A stretch of 64,000 nucleotides of DNA from Chitinophagales bacterium (GCA_020628375.1 JAHDFD010000005.1:1-64000), one strand, 5' to 3'. Positions 43,681 through 52,075 are shown, counted from the stretch's first letter. Numbers and translations: made by a program. The notes: generated from the sequence alone by a model not told the origin.

Positions 43681-45102
43681 TCAATTATTTTTATTAGGCT
43701 TTTTCCCTTTATTATTCTGTTTTTTATTATTTTTCTGATTGGTTTTTTTCCCATTATTATTCTTTTGGTTAGGTTTTTTCCCTTTATTATTCTGTTTCTT
43801 ATTAGGTTTTTTTCCTTTCTTGTTGTTGTTCTTTTTAGGATTAGTTTTCTTTTTTACCTTTTCCCCTTTTTTATTCCACTCAAGTTTCTGGCCAACAAGT
43901 TTGTCATTTTTGAAAGTAGCTTCCGACTTTACCACTCCATTATTATACCATTCGGTAGTCAATCCTTCTTTTTTACCTCCTGCATATTTTATTTCTTTAC
44001 TTTTCTGTCCATTTGGATGCCATTCTATCTGTAGGCCATCTAACTTTCCATTCTTATAATTCTTTTCAACTTTTTGAGCTCCTGAATTATACCATACTTT
44101 CATGTAGCCATTCTTGTCTTGATCATATACTTCTTCTTTGGCTTTTTGTCCATTATCGAACCATTCGTTCAGCTTACCTCTGACAAAGCCATTGAAGTAG
44201 GTGGCCTCAAGCTTCTTATTACCGTTTTTGAACCATTCTTCAACCAAACCATGTAGTTTTCCCAGATCGTTATAGTTTCTTTTGGCCTTTAAAGTACCAT
44301 CTTCAAACCAAGCTTCATTCAATCCAACTTTTAAACCTCGATCAAAATTTACAGAAGCTAAAAGCTGTCCGTTTTCAGCATATCTTTTCTTACTTCCATT
44401 CGCCATGCCTTTGATATATTCTTCTTCTAGAGCAATTTGCCCATTTTCATACCACTCTTTCTTTAGGCTATCTAACTTACCATCTGCGTAATATTCAAGC
44501 ATTTTATTACTACCATCAGGATGAAACTGTTTACGTTCGCCCACAAGTTTTCCTAATTCATAAAATTCGGTCGATTTGATTTGACCATCAGCATACCATT
44601 CTGTTCTTATGCCTGTTTTCTTATCTTCTTCAAAGAAAACTTCGGATTTTTTCTCGCCAGTGTCATACCATGCTTCTCGCTTTCCCTGTTTTAAACCATC
44701 TGCATATTCAACCGCATATTCTTTCGAGCCGTTACTGAACCATTTAGTTTCAATTCCATTTTTTATATTGTCGATGTAATTACATTCCAATTTTAAATTT
44801 CCATTTTCAAAATACTCCTCGTAATTACCATTACGAACACCATTTCTTAGTTCAAATTTTTTCTTGATGTTACCTGAGTTATACCATTCTTGTCTGGTGC
44901 CTTCTAATCTTCCATTTACATAAGGAACCTCCTCTTTTACGATACCATTTTTGTATTTTTCAATGACTATACCTGAGTAGGGTTGCTTTTTCAACGTAGC
45001 AACTCCATTCTGCATTTTAATCTGTTTTTTGGAAACAGAAGGTTGAGAACAAGAACTTAAAATAAATATTAAGATAAATACGAATAAAGCTTGGAAACGC
45101 AT
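43681..45102 (-). CDS. YwqK/MORN-like repeat lipoprotein with Lys/Asn-rich tail
   Basis: This 473-residue protein has a lipoprotein signal ending LSSC and about 16 repeats of ~23 residues with the pattern EWY.NG..K.E..Y..GK..G, typical of proteins named YwqK-family antitoxin after a Bacillus member. The repeats resemble MORN units, which often act as scaffolds at membranes. The last ~60 residues are almost only Lys, Asn, Gln, Gly and Pro (KKPNKKQNNKGKK-type units). No toxin partner is present. It sits between the two sulfatases on the opposite strand. A minus-strand TATTTTTG box (45135-45128) precedes it. I infer a surface scaffold rather than an antitoxin. Confidence 0.82.
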   Translation of the reverse strand: MRFQALFVFILIFILSSCSQPSVSKKQIKMQNGVATLKKQPYSGIVIEKYKNGIVKEEVPYVNGRLEGTRQEWYNSGNIKKKFELRNGVRNGNYEEYFENGNLKLECNYIDNIKNGIETKWFSNGSKEYAVEYADGLKQGKREAWYDTGEKKSEVFFEEDKKTGIRTEWYADGQIKSTEFYELGKLVGERKQFHPDGSNKMLEYYADGKLDSLKKEWYENGQIALEEEYIKGMANGSKKRYAENGQLLASVNFDRGLKVGLNEAWFEDGTLKAKRNYNDLGKLHGLVEEWFKNGNKKLEATYFNGFVRGKLNEWFDNGQKAKEEVYDQDKNGYMKVWYNSGAQKVEKNYKNGKLDGLQIEWHPNGQKSKEIKYAGGKKEGLTTEWYNNGVVKSEATFKNDKLVGQKLEWNKKGEKVKKKTNPKKNNNKKGKKPNKKQNNKGKKPNQKNNNGKKTNQKNNKKQNNKGKKPNKNN

Positions 45103-45127
45103 TTTAAAAGAGTTTTTTATTAAGGTG

Positions 45128-45135
45128 CAAAAATA
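45128..45135 (-). promoter_or_regulatory. -7 promoter box for the YwqK-repeat gene
   Basis: Reading the minus strand, TATTTTTG fits TAnnTTTG and lies 25 bp before the ATG at 45102. No -33 box was identified. Confidence 0.4.
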
Positions 45136-45272
45136 GAGAAAATGATAGAACTATATCTGTGTTTTCTAAACATACTAATACTGAAGACCAGAATTGTGGT
45201 TTATTTCCATGAATTATTATATAACTCTATGAATATTAAGACTTTTTGTTTCAAATGATGCCACAGTTTTCA

Positions 45273-45301
45273 TTTGTTTTAGATAAAGCTCCTTATTTTT
45301 G
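45273..45301 (+). promoter_or_regulatory. Promoter of sulfatase 2
   Basis: TTTG (45273-45276), a 17-bp spacer and TATTTTTG (45294-45301) match both halves of the Bacteroidota consensus. This is the best-formed promoter in the window and gives a leader of about 80 nt before the ATG at 45387. Confidence 0.6.
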
Positions 45302-45386
45302 ATATACAAATCAAATGTGATGCCGAAAATTAATTATTTTCTAATATCCTATCTTGGAAACCAACCTATAATTATCGAGTGCTAAA

Positions 45387-46847
45387 ATGCTTAATCGTTA
45401 TTGCTACTATCTGAAGATTTTCTTATTACTTCTTTTGTTTTCTTCTTGTTTTAACTCATCTGAAAATACGAAAAAAAATACAAAGGAAAATATTGTAAAT
45501 GCTGAAAATACCGATGTTGATCGACCTAATATTATTCTAATTCTTGCGGATGATCTGGGGTGGGGAGATGTTGGTTATCATGGAAGCGATATTAGAACGC
45601 CTAATATAGATTCAATTTCTTTAAAAGGGTTAGAGTTAAATCAGTTTTATACTTCTTTTAGCTGTACCCCTTCACGAGTAGGGCTGCTAACCGGAAAGTA
45701 TCCGAGTAAACTTGGTTTGGGAGGAAAAGTAATTACGCCAAATCGTAAAGATGGTTTGCCAACAGAAGAACAAACGATTGCTGAACTGTTAGGTGATATC
45801 GGATACAGTAAAAGAGCATGTATCGGCAAGTGGCATCTAGGGCATAGCCACGAAAAATTTCATCCTCTTAATCAGGGTTTTACCTACTTTTATGGCCATT
45901 ATGGTGGTCAGGTTAATTATTTTACACATACAAGAAAGGGAGAGCTTGATTGGCACAGGAATTTTGATCCTTCTTATGATGTTGGATACACAACCTCACT
46001 TATTACAAATGAAGCTGTAAACTTTATAAGTAATGAAATTAATGAGGAAGAACCGTTTTTCTTATACATTGCCTACAATGCTCCTCATACTCCTTTACAA
46101 GCCGAAAAAAGGTTTTTAGAGATGTATGGTTTTGATAGTAACAAACCTTTATATTCAAGCCTTGATCCTGTTGAAAAACAAGACTCTAACGCCTTAGCCC
46201 TTCAAGGGCAGGGGAACACTAAAAGACAGACCTATTCAGCAATGGTAACTGCTATGGATGAAGGTATAGGACAAATACTGAATACTGTTAAAAAAAAGGG
46301 GATTCAAGAAAACACTATCGTTATTTTTCTTAGTGATAATGGTGCAAGCATTAAAAAAGGAGGTAAGAACTTTCCTTTAAAAGGAGAAAAAGGAAAAAGT
46401 TATGAAGGTGGAATTAAAGTTCCGGCACTTGTTTACTGGCCCGAAAAGATAAAAAGTAAGAAAGTGAGTAATGAAATATTTTCCTATATAGATATTCTGC
46501 CAACTTTACTGGACATAAATAATAACCTGAATAATCCAGAAGTTTTTGATGGAGTTTCTAAGAAAGGAATATTAACAAATACAGAGCAAAGCGCAAATTC
46601 TGATGAGGATAGAATTATGTATTTTTCCAAAAAAAGTTATCGAAAAGGCAGATGGAAATTAGCTTATAATGAGCTTTACGACCTTAAAAATGATCCTTAT
46701 GAGAAACGTGATCTAAAAAAGGTACATAAAACAATTTTTAAAGAAATGAAATCAGAACTTCCTTTTCTGGTTGTCGAAAACGAAACAGACAAAAAACCTG
46801 AATTTGGCTTTAAGGTTCAGAAAGAATGGAAGATGCCAAGTAAATAA
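45387..46847 (+). CDS. Type I sulfatase, lipoprotein (sulfatase 2)
   Basis: This 486-residue formylglycine sulfatase has a lipoprotein signal ending FSSC (Cys21), metal-binding NIILILADDLGWGDVGYHGS, active-site CTPSRVGLLTGKYPSKLGLG (Cys93), GKWHLGHSHEKFHPLNQGFT and SDNGA. It is paralogous to sulfatase 1 over its whole length. Together with the sulfotransferases of the locus it suggests that sulfate is added and removed on the same glycan, or that foreign sulfated glycans are used. It has its own promoter. The next 165 bp (46848-47012) hold no recognisable element. Confidence 0.93.
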   Translation: MLNRYCYYLKIFLLLLLFSSCFNSSENTKKNTKENIVNAENTDVDRPNIILILADDLGWGDVGYHGSDIRTPNIDSISLKGLELNQFYTSFSCTPSRVGLLTGKYPSKLGLGGKVITPNRKDGLPTEEQTIAELLGDIGYSKRACIGKWHLGHSHEKFHPLNQGFTYFYGHYGGQVNYFTHTRKGELDWHRNFDPSYDVGYTTSLITNEAVNFISNEINEEEPFFLYIAYNAPHTPLQAEKRFLEMYGFDSNKPLYSSLDPVEKQDSNALALQGQGNTKRQTYSAMVTAMDEGIGQILNTVKKKGIQENTIVIFLSDNGASIKKGGKNFPLKGEKGKSYEGGIKVPALVYWPEKIKSKKVSNEIFSYIDILPTLLDINNNLNNPEVFDGVSKKGILTNTEQSANSDEDRIMYFSKKSYRKGRWKLAYNELYDLKNDPYEKRDLKKVHKTIFKEMKSELPFLVVENETDKKPEFGFKVQKEWKMPSK

Positions 46848-47012
46848 AATATTAAGTAGGTGGGGAAAAGTAAGTTAATAAAGAAAATGAAGAGAAATTC
46901 TAAGCTATCAATGAAAAAAATATGAAGAATAGCGAGCTATTTAAGTGTTTTTTTGAAGTAGATAGATAAGAATTAATCACATTTTATTATTAAAAAACTT
47001 TTACACGACTAC

Positions 47013-47597
47013 TTAAATCGAAGCTAATAAATGATCGAAACTTAAAGCTTCACTATAATTTACATCGGAATAGGCAGTAACCAGTATTTTAAGTTGTTTG
47101 ATCTCTTGGTTTCTTGAGTAAAGCTCTAAATGTATATTCCCATATAATTGATTGGCTTTTTTGTTATCTAAAAAGGCAATCCTTGGTTTTAAATAATATC
47201 GCTGTATTTCTTCTTTATATTTATTACGGCTGAAGTATCTTATATCTTCAACCTGAGAAGTATAGTTTAATGAATGAATCTGGTCTTTGATAGAGTCGAA
47301 GAAAAATATAAAATCATCATTACTGTAATCTGAATGATCTTTGTAAAACAGAATACCACTTGTTAGGTCTTGTTGCAGGAATCTGTAAGCATCACTCTTT
47401 TTACCTAATTTAGACAATTGATAGGCGTCTTTCATATCGGTTAACATTTGGTCTTTTACCGTTAATTGTTGCCAATACTTAAATGCAATTTTATCTTCAT
47501 CCGATCTTTTAAGAACCTGTCTTTTTTCTGGTAAAGTGGTAGAGCTATTTTCCTTCTTCACAAACCACTTGTTAAAATACTGATTGATCTTCTTCAT
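47013..47597 (-). CDS. Hypothetical protein
   Basis: This 194-residue soluble protein is rich in Lys, Tyr and Asp, with no signal peptide. Predicted mostly helical (DQMLTDMKDAYQLSKLGKKS, then AYRFLQQDLTSG), with a beta-containing end (LYGNIHLELYSRNQEIKQ). I do not recognise the family. It is monocistronic, with sulfatase 2 ending 165 bp away on the other strand. Confidence 0.5.
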   Translation of the reverse strand: MKKINQYFNKWFVKKENSSTTLPEKRQVLKRSDEDKIAFKYWQQLTVKDQMLTDMKDAYQLSKLGKKSDAYRFLQQDLTSGILFYKDHSDYSNDDFIFFFDSIKDQIHSLNYTSQVEDIRYFSRNKYKEEIQRYYLKPRIAFLDNKKANQLYGNIHLELYSRNQEIKQLKILVTAYSDVNYSEALSFDHLLASI

Positions 47598-47751
47598 CTG
47601 CTTAAACTAATCGAACAATTTAAGGTCTATCGCTTGGTGTTTATAATGAACATTTAAAATCACCAACTTGTTTTTGAAAATAAAGTAAAAAACAAACAAC
47701 ATTTAACAATTAAAGTATAAAAAAGTCCGTTTACTGCATATAAAATGGGCT

Positions 47752-47759
47752 TAATTTTG
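47752..47759 (+). promoter_or_regulatory. -7 promoter box for the small lipoprotein / ytxJ pair
   Basis: TAATTTTG fits TAnnTTTG and ends 25 bp before the ATG at 47785. A weak TTTA at 47730-47733 might serve as -33 (18-bp spacer). Confidence 0.5.
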
Positions 47760-47784
47760 CACCCAAATTAGAAAAAAAGTAAAA

Positions 47785-47937
47785 ATGAAATTAATTCAGA
47801 AAGCTTCAATGGTAGTTGTGTTAGTAGGTCTTTTTGCCCTAAGTTCTTGTCACCGTTATGGTTGCCCTGGACAAATTACCGATACCAATCTCGAACAAAA
47901 TACGACAGTACAAACGATCAGCGACGAAGATTGCTAA
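47785..47937 (+). CDS. 50-residue lipoprotein
   Basis: A 50-residue reading frame (MKLIQKASMVVVLVGLFALS, then SCHRYGCPGQ) has a classic lipoprotein signal with LSSC (Cys22), a second Cys in YGCPG and a short acidic end terminating in Cys. The ATG is well placed behind a TAnnTTTG box and ahead of ytxJ, with 22 bp between them. Such YGCPG mini-lipoproteins are seen in Bacteroidota, function unknown. The mature peptide would be only 29 residues. Confidence 0.7.
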   Translation: MKLIQKASMVVVLVGLFALSSCHRYGCPGQITDTNLEQNTTVQTISDEDC

Positions 47938-47959
47938 TTTTCTTTTATTAAATTCAAAA

Positions 47960-48298
47960 ATGATTAACTGGATAGAACTAACCGAACTTCAACAATTGGA
48001 AAAAATTAAAGAAGAATCGGAAAACCAAGCGATTTTAATTTTCAAACACAGTACCCGTTGTTCTATCAGTTCAATGGCAAAGAATCGTTTGGAAAGAGCA
48101 TGGAATATTGCTGAAACATCTGTAAAACCTTATTATTTAGATTTGATTTCTTTCAGAGAAGTTTCTAATGCGATTGCTGAACAATTCGATGTAGAGCATC
48201 AATCACCTCAGGTACTTTTAATCAAGAAGGGAAAAAGTATTTACGATGCTTCTCATAATATGATAGCTGTAAGCGATATTGAAGGCTTAGTTGCCTAA
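47960..48298 (+). CDS. ytxJ: Bacillithiol-system protein YtxJ (bacilliredoxin-like)
   Basis: I start at the ATG of 47960 ([10 protein letters not shown]); a longer frame from 47858 would run back through the mini-lipoprotein gene. The 112-residue product has a thioredoxin fold with [19 protein letters not shown], where Cys34 and the following Ser/Ile/Ser replace the CPxC pattern, and the cis-Pro region [13 protein letters not shown]. YtxJ proteins are thought to remove bacillithiol from proteins after oxidative stress, consistent with bacillithiol use in Bacteroidota. It is convergent with lolD with a 4-bp overlap. Confidence 0.85.
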   Translation: MINWIELTELQQLEKIKEESENQAILIFKHSTRCSISSMAKNRLERAWNIAETSVKPYYLDLISFREVSNAIAEQFDVEHQSPQVLLIKKGKSIYDASHNMIAVSDIEGLVA

Positions 48299-48948
48299 CT
48301 GGCCATTACGCCATCTTGCATAATTAATTTTCTATCGGCAAGCGTTGCCAGATCGTCGTTATGGGTTACTATAACGAATGTTTGCTCTATTTCCGATCTA
48401 AGTGTGAAAAATAACTGATGCAGTTCTTCTGAGGTTTTTGAATCCAGATTGCCCGATGGTTCATCGGCAAAAACAACAGCAGGTTGATTTATCAAAGCTC
48501 GTGCAACGGCTACTCTTTGTTGTTCACCACCCGATAATTCATTCGGTTTGTGATGTGCACGATCCTTTAACCCCATCATTTCCAATAATTCCATTGCCTT
48601 CTTATTGGCATCTCTACTATTAACACGGGCAATAAAAGCTGGAATACATATATTTTCTAAAGCTGTAAATTCTGGTAATAAATGGTGAAATTGAAAAACA
48701 AAACCAATCTGTTGGTTTCTGAAATGAGCCAGTCTTTTATCATTTAAAGAAAGAACATCTATATTATTGATAAACAATGCTCCGGTATCTGGTTTGTCTA
48801 AGGTGCCAAGTATGTGTAATAAAGTGCTTTTACCTGCACCGGAAGCACCAACAATAGCCACTACCTCTGATTTTTCGATATTTACATCAACCCCTTTCAG
48901 TACTTTAAGTGTACCGTATGCTTTTTGTAGATTATTTGCTTTTATCAC
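48295..48948 (-). CDS. lolD: Lipoprotein-releasing ABC transporter ATP-binding protein
   Basis: LolD powers release of outer-membrane lipoproteins from the inner membrane with LolC/E. I choose the GTG at 48948 ([12 protein letters not shown]), giving 217 residues, the normal LolD length; a frame back to 49068 adds about 40 unrelated residues and would overlap lgt. Walker A is GASGAGKS, the Q-loop is [19 protein letters not shown], the signature [15 protein letters not shown], Walker [13 protein letters not shown], and the switch His is in VTHN. LolC/E are not in the window. Related MacB ATPases are the alternative. Confidence 0.88.
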   Translation of the reverse strand: MIKANNLQKAYGTLKVLKGVDVNIEKSEVVAIVGASGAGKSTLLHILGTLDKPDTGALFINNIDVLSLNDKRLAHFRNQQIGFVFQFHHLLPEFTALENICIPAFIARVNSRDANKKAMELLEMMGLKDRAHHKPNELSGGEQQRVAVARALINQPAVVFADEPSGNLDSKTSEELHQLFFTLRSEIEQTFVIVTHNDDLATLADRKLIMQDGVMAS

Positions 48949-49013
48949 TTTGTAAAAGTAATTGAAATATGTGGTATAATATGTTTTAATTTGTAATTCA
49001 ATAACAAGTCTTA

Positions 49014-49802
49014 TTGGTGCATTTAATCGGTAATTATTTATCATATATCCGTTGGAACCCAAATCCAATGTTAATCGAAACTTCTTGGTTCAGTATTAGC
49101 TGGTACGGATTCTTTTACGGTTTAACAATTATGTTGAGTTATACAATCAGTGTTCGTTTGGCAGAAAAAGCAGGAAAACCAACTGCTCCTATTGCCGATT
49201 TGTATGTATGGACTTTTCTTGGTGGAATTATCGGAGCTCGACTATTAAATGTTTTTTATTACGATTGGGATTACTTTTCAAAACATTTAGCTGAAATTCC
49301 TATGGTGTGGAAGGGTGGTTTAGCCTCGCATGGTGGAGTATTAGGAATCGTTTTAGCGGTTTATATATTCAGTAAAAAGTATAAAGAATTTCCAATTTCA
49401 TGGTTACTCGACAGAATGGCTATTTTTATCTGTTTAGGAGGCGCTTTAGTGCGAATCGGAAATTTGATGAATGCAGAGATCTATGGTAAAGTAACTTCTG
49501 TTCCCTGGGCATTTATTTTTGAAGCACGTTCGCCTTTACCACGACATCCGAGTCAGATTTATGAGTCGTTACTTACCTTTAGTATTTTTATGCTATTACT
49601 TCGGATAGCTGTAAAGTATCCTGAATTCCCTCCTTATCGTATGTTGGGAATGTTTCTTTGTTTAGGTTTTGGTGGAAGGTTTTTATTAGAGTTTTTTAAA
49701 GAAGCTGGTAATTTGCCTCAAATATTGAACATCCCTTTCTTTTTCTTAGGATTAATTATTTTGTTCTACTCTTACAGAAACAATCCTAAGTTTTCTGAAT
49801 AA
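49014..49802 (+). CDS. lgt: Prolipoprotein diacylglyceryl transferase
   Basis: Lgt adds diacylglycerol to the lipobox Cys of prolipoproteins in the inner membrane. The 262-residue protein has about seven helices and the signatures [42 protein letters not shown], the [20 protein letters not shown] motif and [12 protein letters not shown]. Start is TTG (49014) or the next GTG (49017); no ATG is placed well. It is divergent from lolD, a logical pairing for lipoprotein biogenesis, and this window encodes many lipoproteins. Confidence 0.95.
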   Translation: MVHLIGNYLSYIRWNPNPMLIETSWFSISWYGFFYGLTIMLSYTISVRLAEKAGKPTAPIADLYVWTFLGGIIGARLLNVFYYDWDYFSKHLAEIPMVWKGGLASHGGVLGIVLAVYIFSKKYKEFPISWLLDRMAIFICLGGALVRIGNLMNAEIYGKVTSVPWAFIFEARSPLPRHPSQIYESLLTFSIFMLLLRIAVKYPEFPPYRMLGMFLCLGFGGRFLLEFFKEAGNLPQILNIPFFFLGLIILFYSYRNNPKFSE

Positions 49803-49852
49803 ATACTTAAGCTAAGTGAACTGCTAATAACTTTTCGATTACATTTGTTTTT

Positions 49853-50353
49853 ATGATAAAAGAAGCGCTTAAAAACTTTTCAGACTTTCCGGATAAGTCA
49901 AGAACCTGGGTTTATCAGGCAGACAGAGATTTGAGTGAAGATGAAATCCATTTTGTAGAGGCGAATCTTGCAAATTTTACGACTCAGTGGGAAGCGCATG
50001 GCAAACAGCTTCATGCCAAAGGAGAGGTAATCCTGAATCGTTTTTTAGTGATTATGATCGACGAAAATAATGCTGCTGCAACAGGTTGCTCAATTGATAA
50101 ATCGGTACATTTTGTTGAGCAGTTAGGCAAAACACTTATGATCGATTGGTTTAACCGTTTAAATATTATTTACTTAGATGAACATGGTGTTCTTTCAGAA
50201 TTCGACTTCAGGAAAGCGGAGGAATTGATGTCAGAAAATAAGTTGACTCCTGAAACGATGATCTTTAATAATAATGTTGCCTCAAAAGGAGATATGATCG
50301 AAAATTGGTTAGTAGCGATCAAAGATTCATGGATGGCAAGGCAGTTAATGTAA
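49853..50353 (+). CDS. Conserved Bacteroidota hypothetical protein
   Basis: This 166-residue cytosolic protein has recognisable family blocks TWVYQADRDLSEDE, FTTQWEAHGKQLHAKGEVIL, MIDENNAAATGCSIDKSVHF and IYLDEHG. It is sometimes labelled ABC transporter ATPase in databases, but no Walker motifs are present and that name is not supported. A TACATTTG box (49840-49847) lies 5 bp before the ATG, pointing to a leaderless mRNA. Function unknown. Confidence 0.75.
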   Translation: MIKEALKNFSDFPDKSRTWVYQADRDLSEDEIHFVEANLANFTTQWEAHGKQLHAKGEVILNRFLVIMIDENNAAATGCSIDKSVHFVEQLGKTLMIDWFNRLNIIYLDEHGVLSEFDFRKAEELMSENKLTPETMIFNNNVASKGDMIENWLVAIKDSWMARQLM

Positions 50354-50394
50354 TTGTTATGAATTAATGAATACAAATACATCTTTAGTCAGTG

Positions 50395-50538
50395 AAAAAG
50401 TAATAAAATGTATATCAAAATGAGCATCACGATTTTGGAAATATATAGCGTATGAAAATGACATAAAAGAGTTTTGGTCATCGTATGACGAACCATTCAG
50501 AACGAAACGAAGCTTAGCGTAGTTGAAGTGAAGAATCT
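50395..50538. repeat. 144-bp direct repeat, copy 1
   Basis: Identical over its full length to 50691-50834 (offset 296). It ends with the strings ATTCAGAACGAAACGAAGC and GAAGTGAAGAATCT, which resemble intergenic repeats found at high copy in many Bacteroidota genomes. Confidence 0.95.
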
Positions 50539-50690
50539 TTAAATTATAGGAAGGGTAAGATGCTAAATATCTGCTGGTCGGGAGACGCAGCAGAGAAAAA
50601 AACTGTTTTGGTCCACTGACCAAAACCTTCACAGCCTTACATTTGAGCCACTGCCTAATTGTTTAGTAGAAATACATTTCCAATCAGAGA

Positions 50691-50834
50691 AAAAAGTAAT
50701 AAAATGTATATCAAAATGAGCATCACGATTTTGGAAATATATAGCGTATGAAAATGACATAAAAGAGTTTTGGTCATCGTATGACGAACCATTCAGAACG
50801 AAACGAAGCTTAGCGTAGTTGAAGTGAAGAATCT
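50691..50834. repeat. 144-bp direct repeat, copy 2
   Basis: Perfect copy of 50395-50538. The two copies are 152 bp apart. No target-site duplication, transposase or coding content is visible, so a non-autonomous mobile element or segmental duplication are both possible. Confidence 0.95.
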
Positions 50835-50903
50835 ACAAACTATTAGTAGGTGTAAGATTCTTCATTCCAAATTTCGCTTTGCAAATTTTTCACTCAGAAT
50901 GAC
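50790..50903. repeat. Imperfect inverted repeat at the end of copy 2
   Basis: The arm CATTCAGAACG...GAAGTGAAGAATCT (50790-50834) is mirrored by AGATTCTTCATTCC...CACTCAGAATGAC (50855-50903), with a 20-bp centre. On transcription this would fold into a long hairpin. It may also act as terminator for the leftward gene cluster starting at 51444 or the rightward gene at 49853. Confidence 0.7.
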
Positions 50904-50997
50904 TAAAAAATAGAGATGTCAATAGTAGTAAATAAAAAAATAGATTTGTTTAAAAGTTTTGTTTCTGTGGATCGAACTCGACATTTCAAGCCTCAAT

Positions 50998-51444
50998 CTA
51001 AGTCCATTCAGCACTGATCCCCAAAGCTTCAAATTCTTTTAACAATTGTTCTTTATCGAAGAAAATAGTAACGCGTTTTAATTTAGGTAAGAGCTTGGCA
51101 TCTTCAGCAGATTTTATATTGAAGGTATCGCATTCTCCGTCCCAAAGGGGAATTATTTGCGCATAGATTTCATCACCACCATCCATGTAGATCTCTTCTA
51201 TATCGGCAACCATTTCCGCAGTAATTTCTAATTGTTTGAAATATGCAAAAACTTCAGGCACGATTTCATAAGGATCACCTTCAATTTCCAAAGCGCGATA
51301 CCCCGTTCCTTCTTTTAAACCTCTTTTTGCTTCTATGAATTTATATACATCTACCTTCGGTTTCAGAATTTCAAGTTCGTACATCAAAATATTAATGACT
51401 GCTATCTTAAACCCCAAATCCTTAAAATGTAGTATTTCTTTCAT
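50998..51444 (-). CDS. Hypothetical protein, DUF6892-like
   Basis: This 148-residue soluble acidic protein has a C-terminal stretch MDGGDEIYAQIIPLWDGECD, then TFNIKSAEDAKLLPKL, resembling a domain found in SMI1/KNR4-type and other immunity-like proteins (from memory DUF6892). The N-terminus (LGFKIAVINILMYELEILKP) is helix-strand. Function unknown; no toxin gene is adjacent. It overlaps the DoxX-like gene by 4 bp (ATGA), so it is in an operon of three. Confidence 0.6.
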   Translation of the reverse strand: MKEILHFKDLGFKIAVINILMYELEILKPKVDVYKFIEAKRGLKEGTGYRALEIEGDPYEIVPEVFAYFKQLEITAEMVADIEEIYMDGGDEIYAQIIPLWDGECDTFNIKSAEDAKLLPKLKRVTIFFDKEQLLKEFEALGISAEWT

Positions 51445-51818
51445 GCTTTTTCCTCATTCTTCAACACCCATGCAATTGCCAGAAATACCGCCTGAACAGG
51501 TAATCTTCCCCAAGCTATTTCAGGGCTAGTATTCAATGGTGTACCATTTTCTAATGCAAGGTAAATATTAGCTGGAAAAGCGGCAATTAATAATACCACA
51601 TATCCTAAGGCACAAAGCTGTCGGGTAGGTTTATAAAGGATACCTGCACCAAGAAAAATTTCAACCCAACCGGCTAATAAGCCTAATATTACCGGATAAG
51701 GCAGGAAAGGAGGTACTATTTGAGCAAATTTGAAAGGAAATAGAAAATGAACGATCCCAATAAGTATTAAACTTACTCCAGTAAACCAGGCTAATCCAGA
51801 TATGACTTTATCATTCAT
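51441..51818 (-). CDS. DoxX-like four-helix membrane protein
   Basis: This 125-residue inner-membrane protein has four hydrophobic helices. LIGIVHFLFPFKFAQIVPPF and LAGWVEIFLGAGILY are typical of the DoxX/DoxD-like family. Family members are linked to quinone or thiosulfate chemistry, but most are uncharacterised. Start overlaps the upstream S4 gene by 4 bp and the stop overlaps the next gene by 4 bp. Confidence 0.75.
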   Translation of the reverse strand: MNDKVISGLAWFTGVSLILIGIVHFLFPFKFAQIVPPFLPYPVILGLLAGWVEIFLGAGILYKPTRQLCALGYVVLLIAAFPANIYLALENGTPLNTSPEIAWGRLPVQAVFLAIAWVLKNEEKA

Positions 51819-52027
51819 AGTATCGTGATTTCATAATCTTCAAAGTGTATAATATCCCCTTTTCTTACTTTGTATCTTTTACGCGTTTCCAGTTCACCAT
51901 TTACATCTACCATTTCGTCTTCAATACACATTTTAGCTTCACCACCGGAAAAACAAATTTTTAGTGCTTTCAGCAGTTTAAATAATTCGATATATTCGCT
52001 TTCTAATTCAAATTCAATATTATTCAT
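51815..52027 (-). CDS. S4-domain RNA-binding protein (YbcJ-like)
   Basis: The start is taken as the ATG at 52027 (MNNIEFELES), giving 70 residues; a TTG two codons upstream is less likely. The S4 fold motif is clear: YIELFKLLKALKICFSGGEA, KMCIEDEMVDVNGELETRKR and YKVRKGDII. YbcJ-type proteins bind structured RNA, probably in ribosome biogenesis. It is the first gene of a three-gene minus-strand operon and diverges from the PLP enzyme with essentially no gap. Confidence 0.85.
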   Translation of the reverse strand: MNNIEFELESEYIELFKLLKALKICFSGGEAKMCIEDEMVDVNGELETRKRYKVRKGDIIHFEDYEITIL

Positions 52028-52075
52028 TCGCAATTACAATCTACTAATTTATTACAGGAAATAGAATTATCCGTT

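Larger units (their letters stand above)
50354..50997. other. 644-bp gene-free region with direct and inverted repeats
   Basis: No convincing gene on either strand. It contains two copies of a 144-bp repeat, a G/C-containing hairpin (GTTTTGGTC, loop CACT, GACCAAAAC, 50605-50626) between them, and an inverted counterpart of the repeat end at 50855-50903. The open frames read here are short and lie within the repeats. Confidence 0.8.

Noticed and set aside
43739..44059. Hydrophobic Phe/Leu-rich open frames opposite the YwqK-repeat gene tail
   Set aside because: They are the complement of the AAA/AAT-rich Lys/Asn tail and have no start context or homolog-like features.
43681..45102. Toxin-antitoxin system suggested by the YwqK name
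   Set aside because: No toxin gene is adjacent, the protein is a lipoprotein, and the repeats are generic MORN-like units.
47858..47959. N-terminal extension of YtxJ
   Set aside because: It overlaps the small lipoprotein gene in another frame; the ATG at 47960 matches the family start.
48949..49068. N-terminal extension of LolD
   Set aside because: The extra residues do not resemble LolD and overlap the divergent lgt gene; the GTG at 48948 gives the normal length.
50357..50632. 91-codon minus-strand frame across the 144-bp repeat
   Set aside because: It spans repeat and hairpin sequence, is not preserved across the second repeat copy and shows no protein family features.
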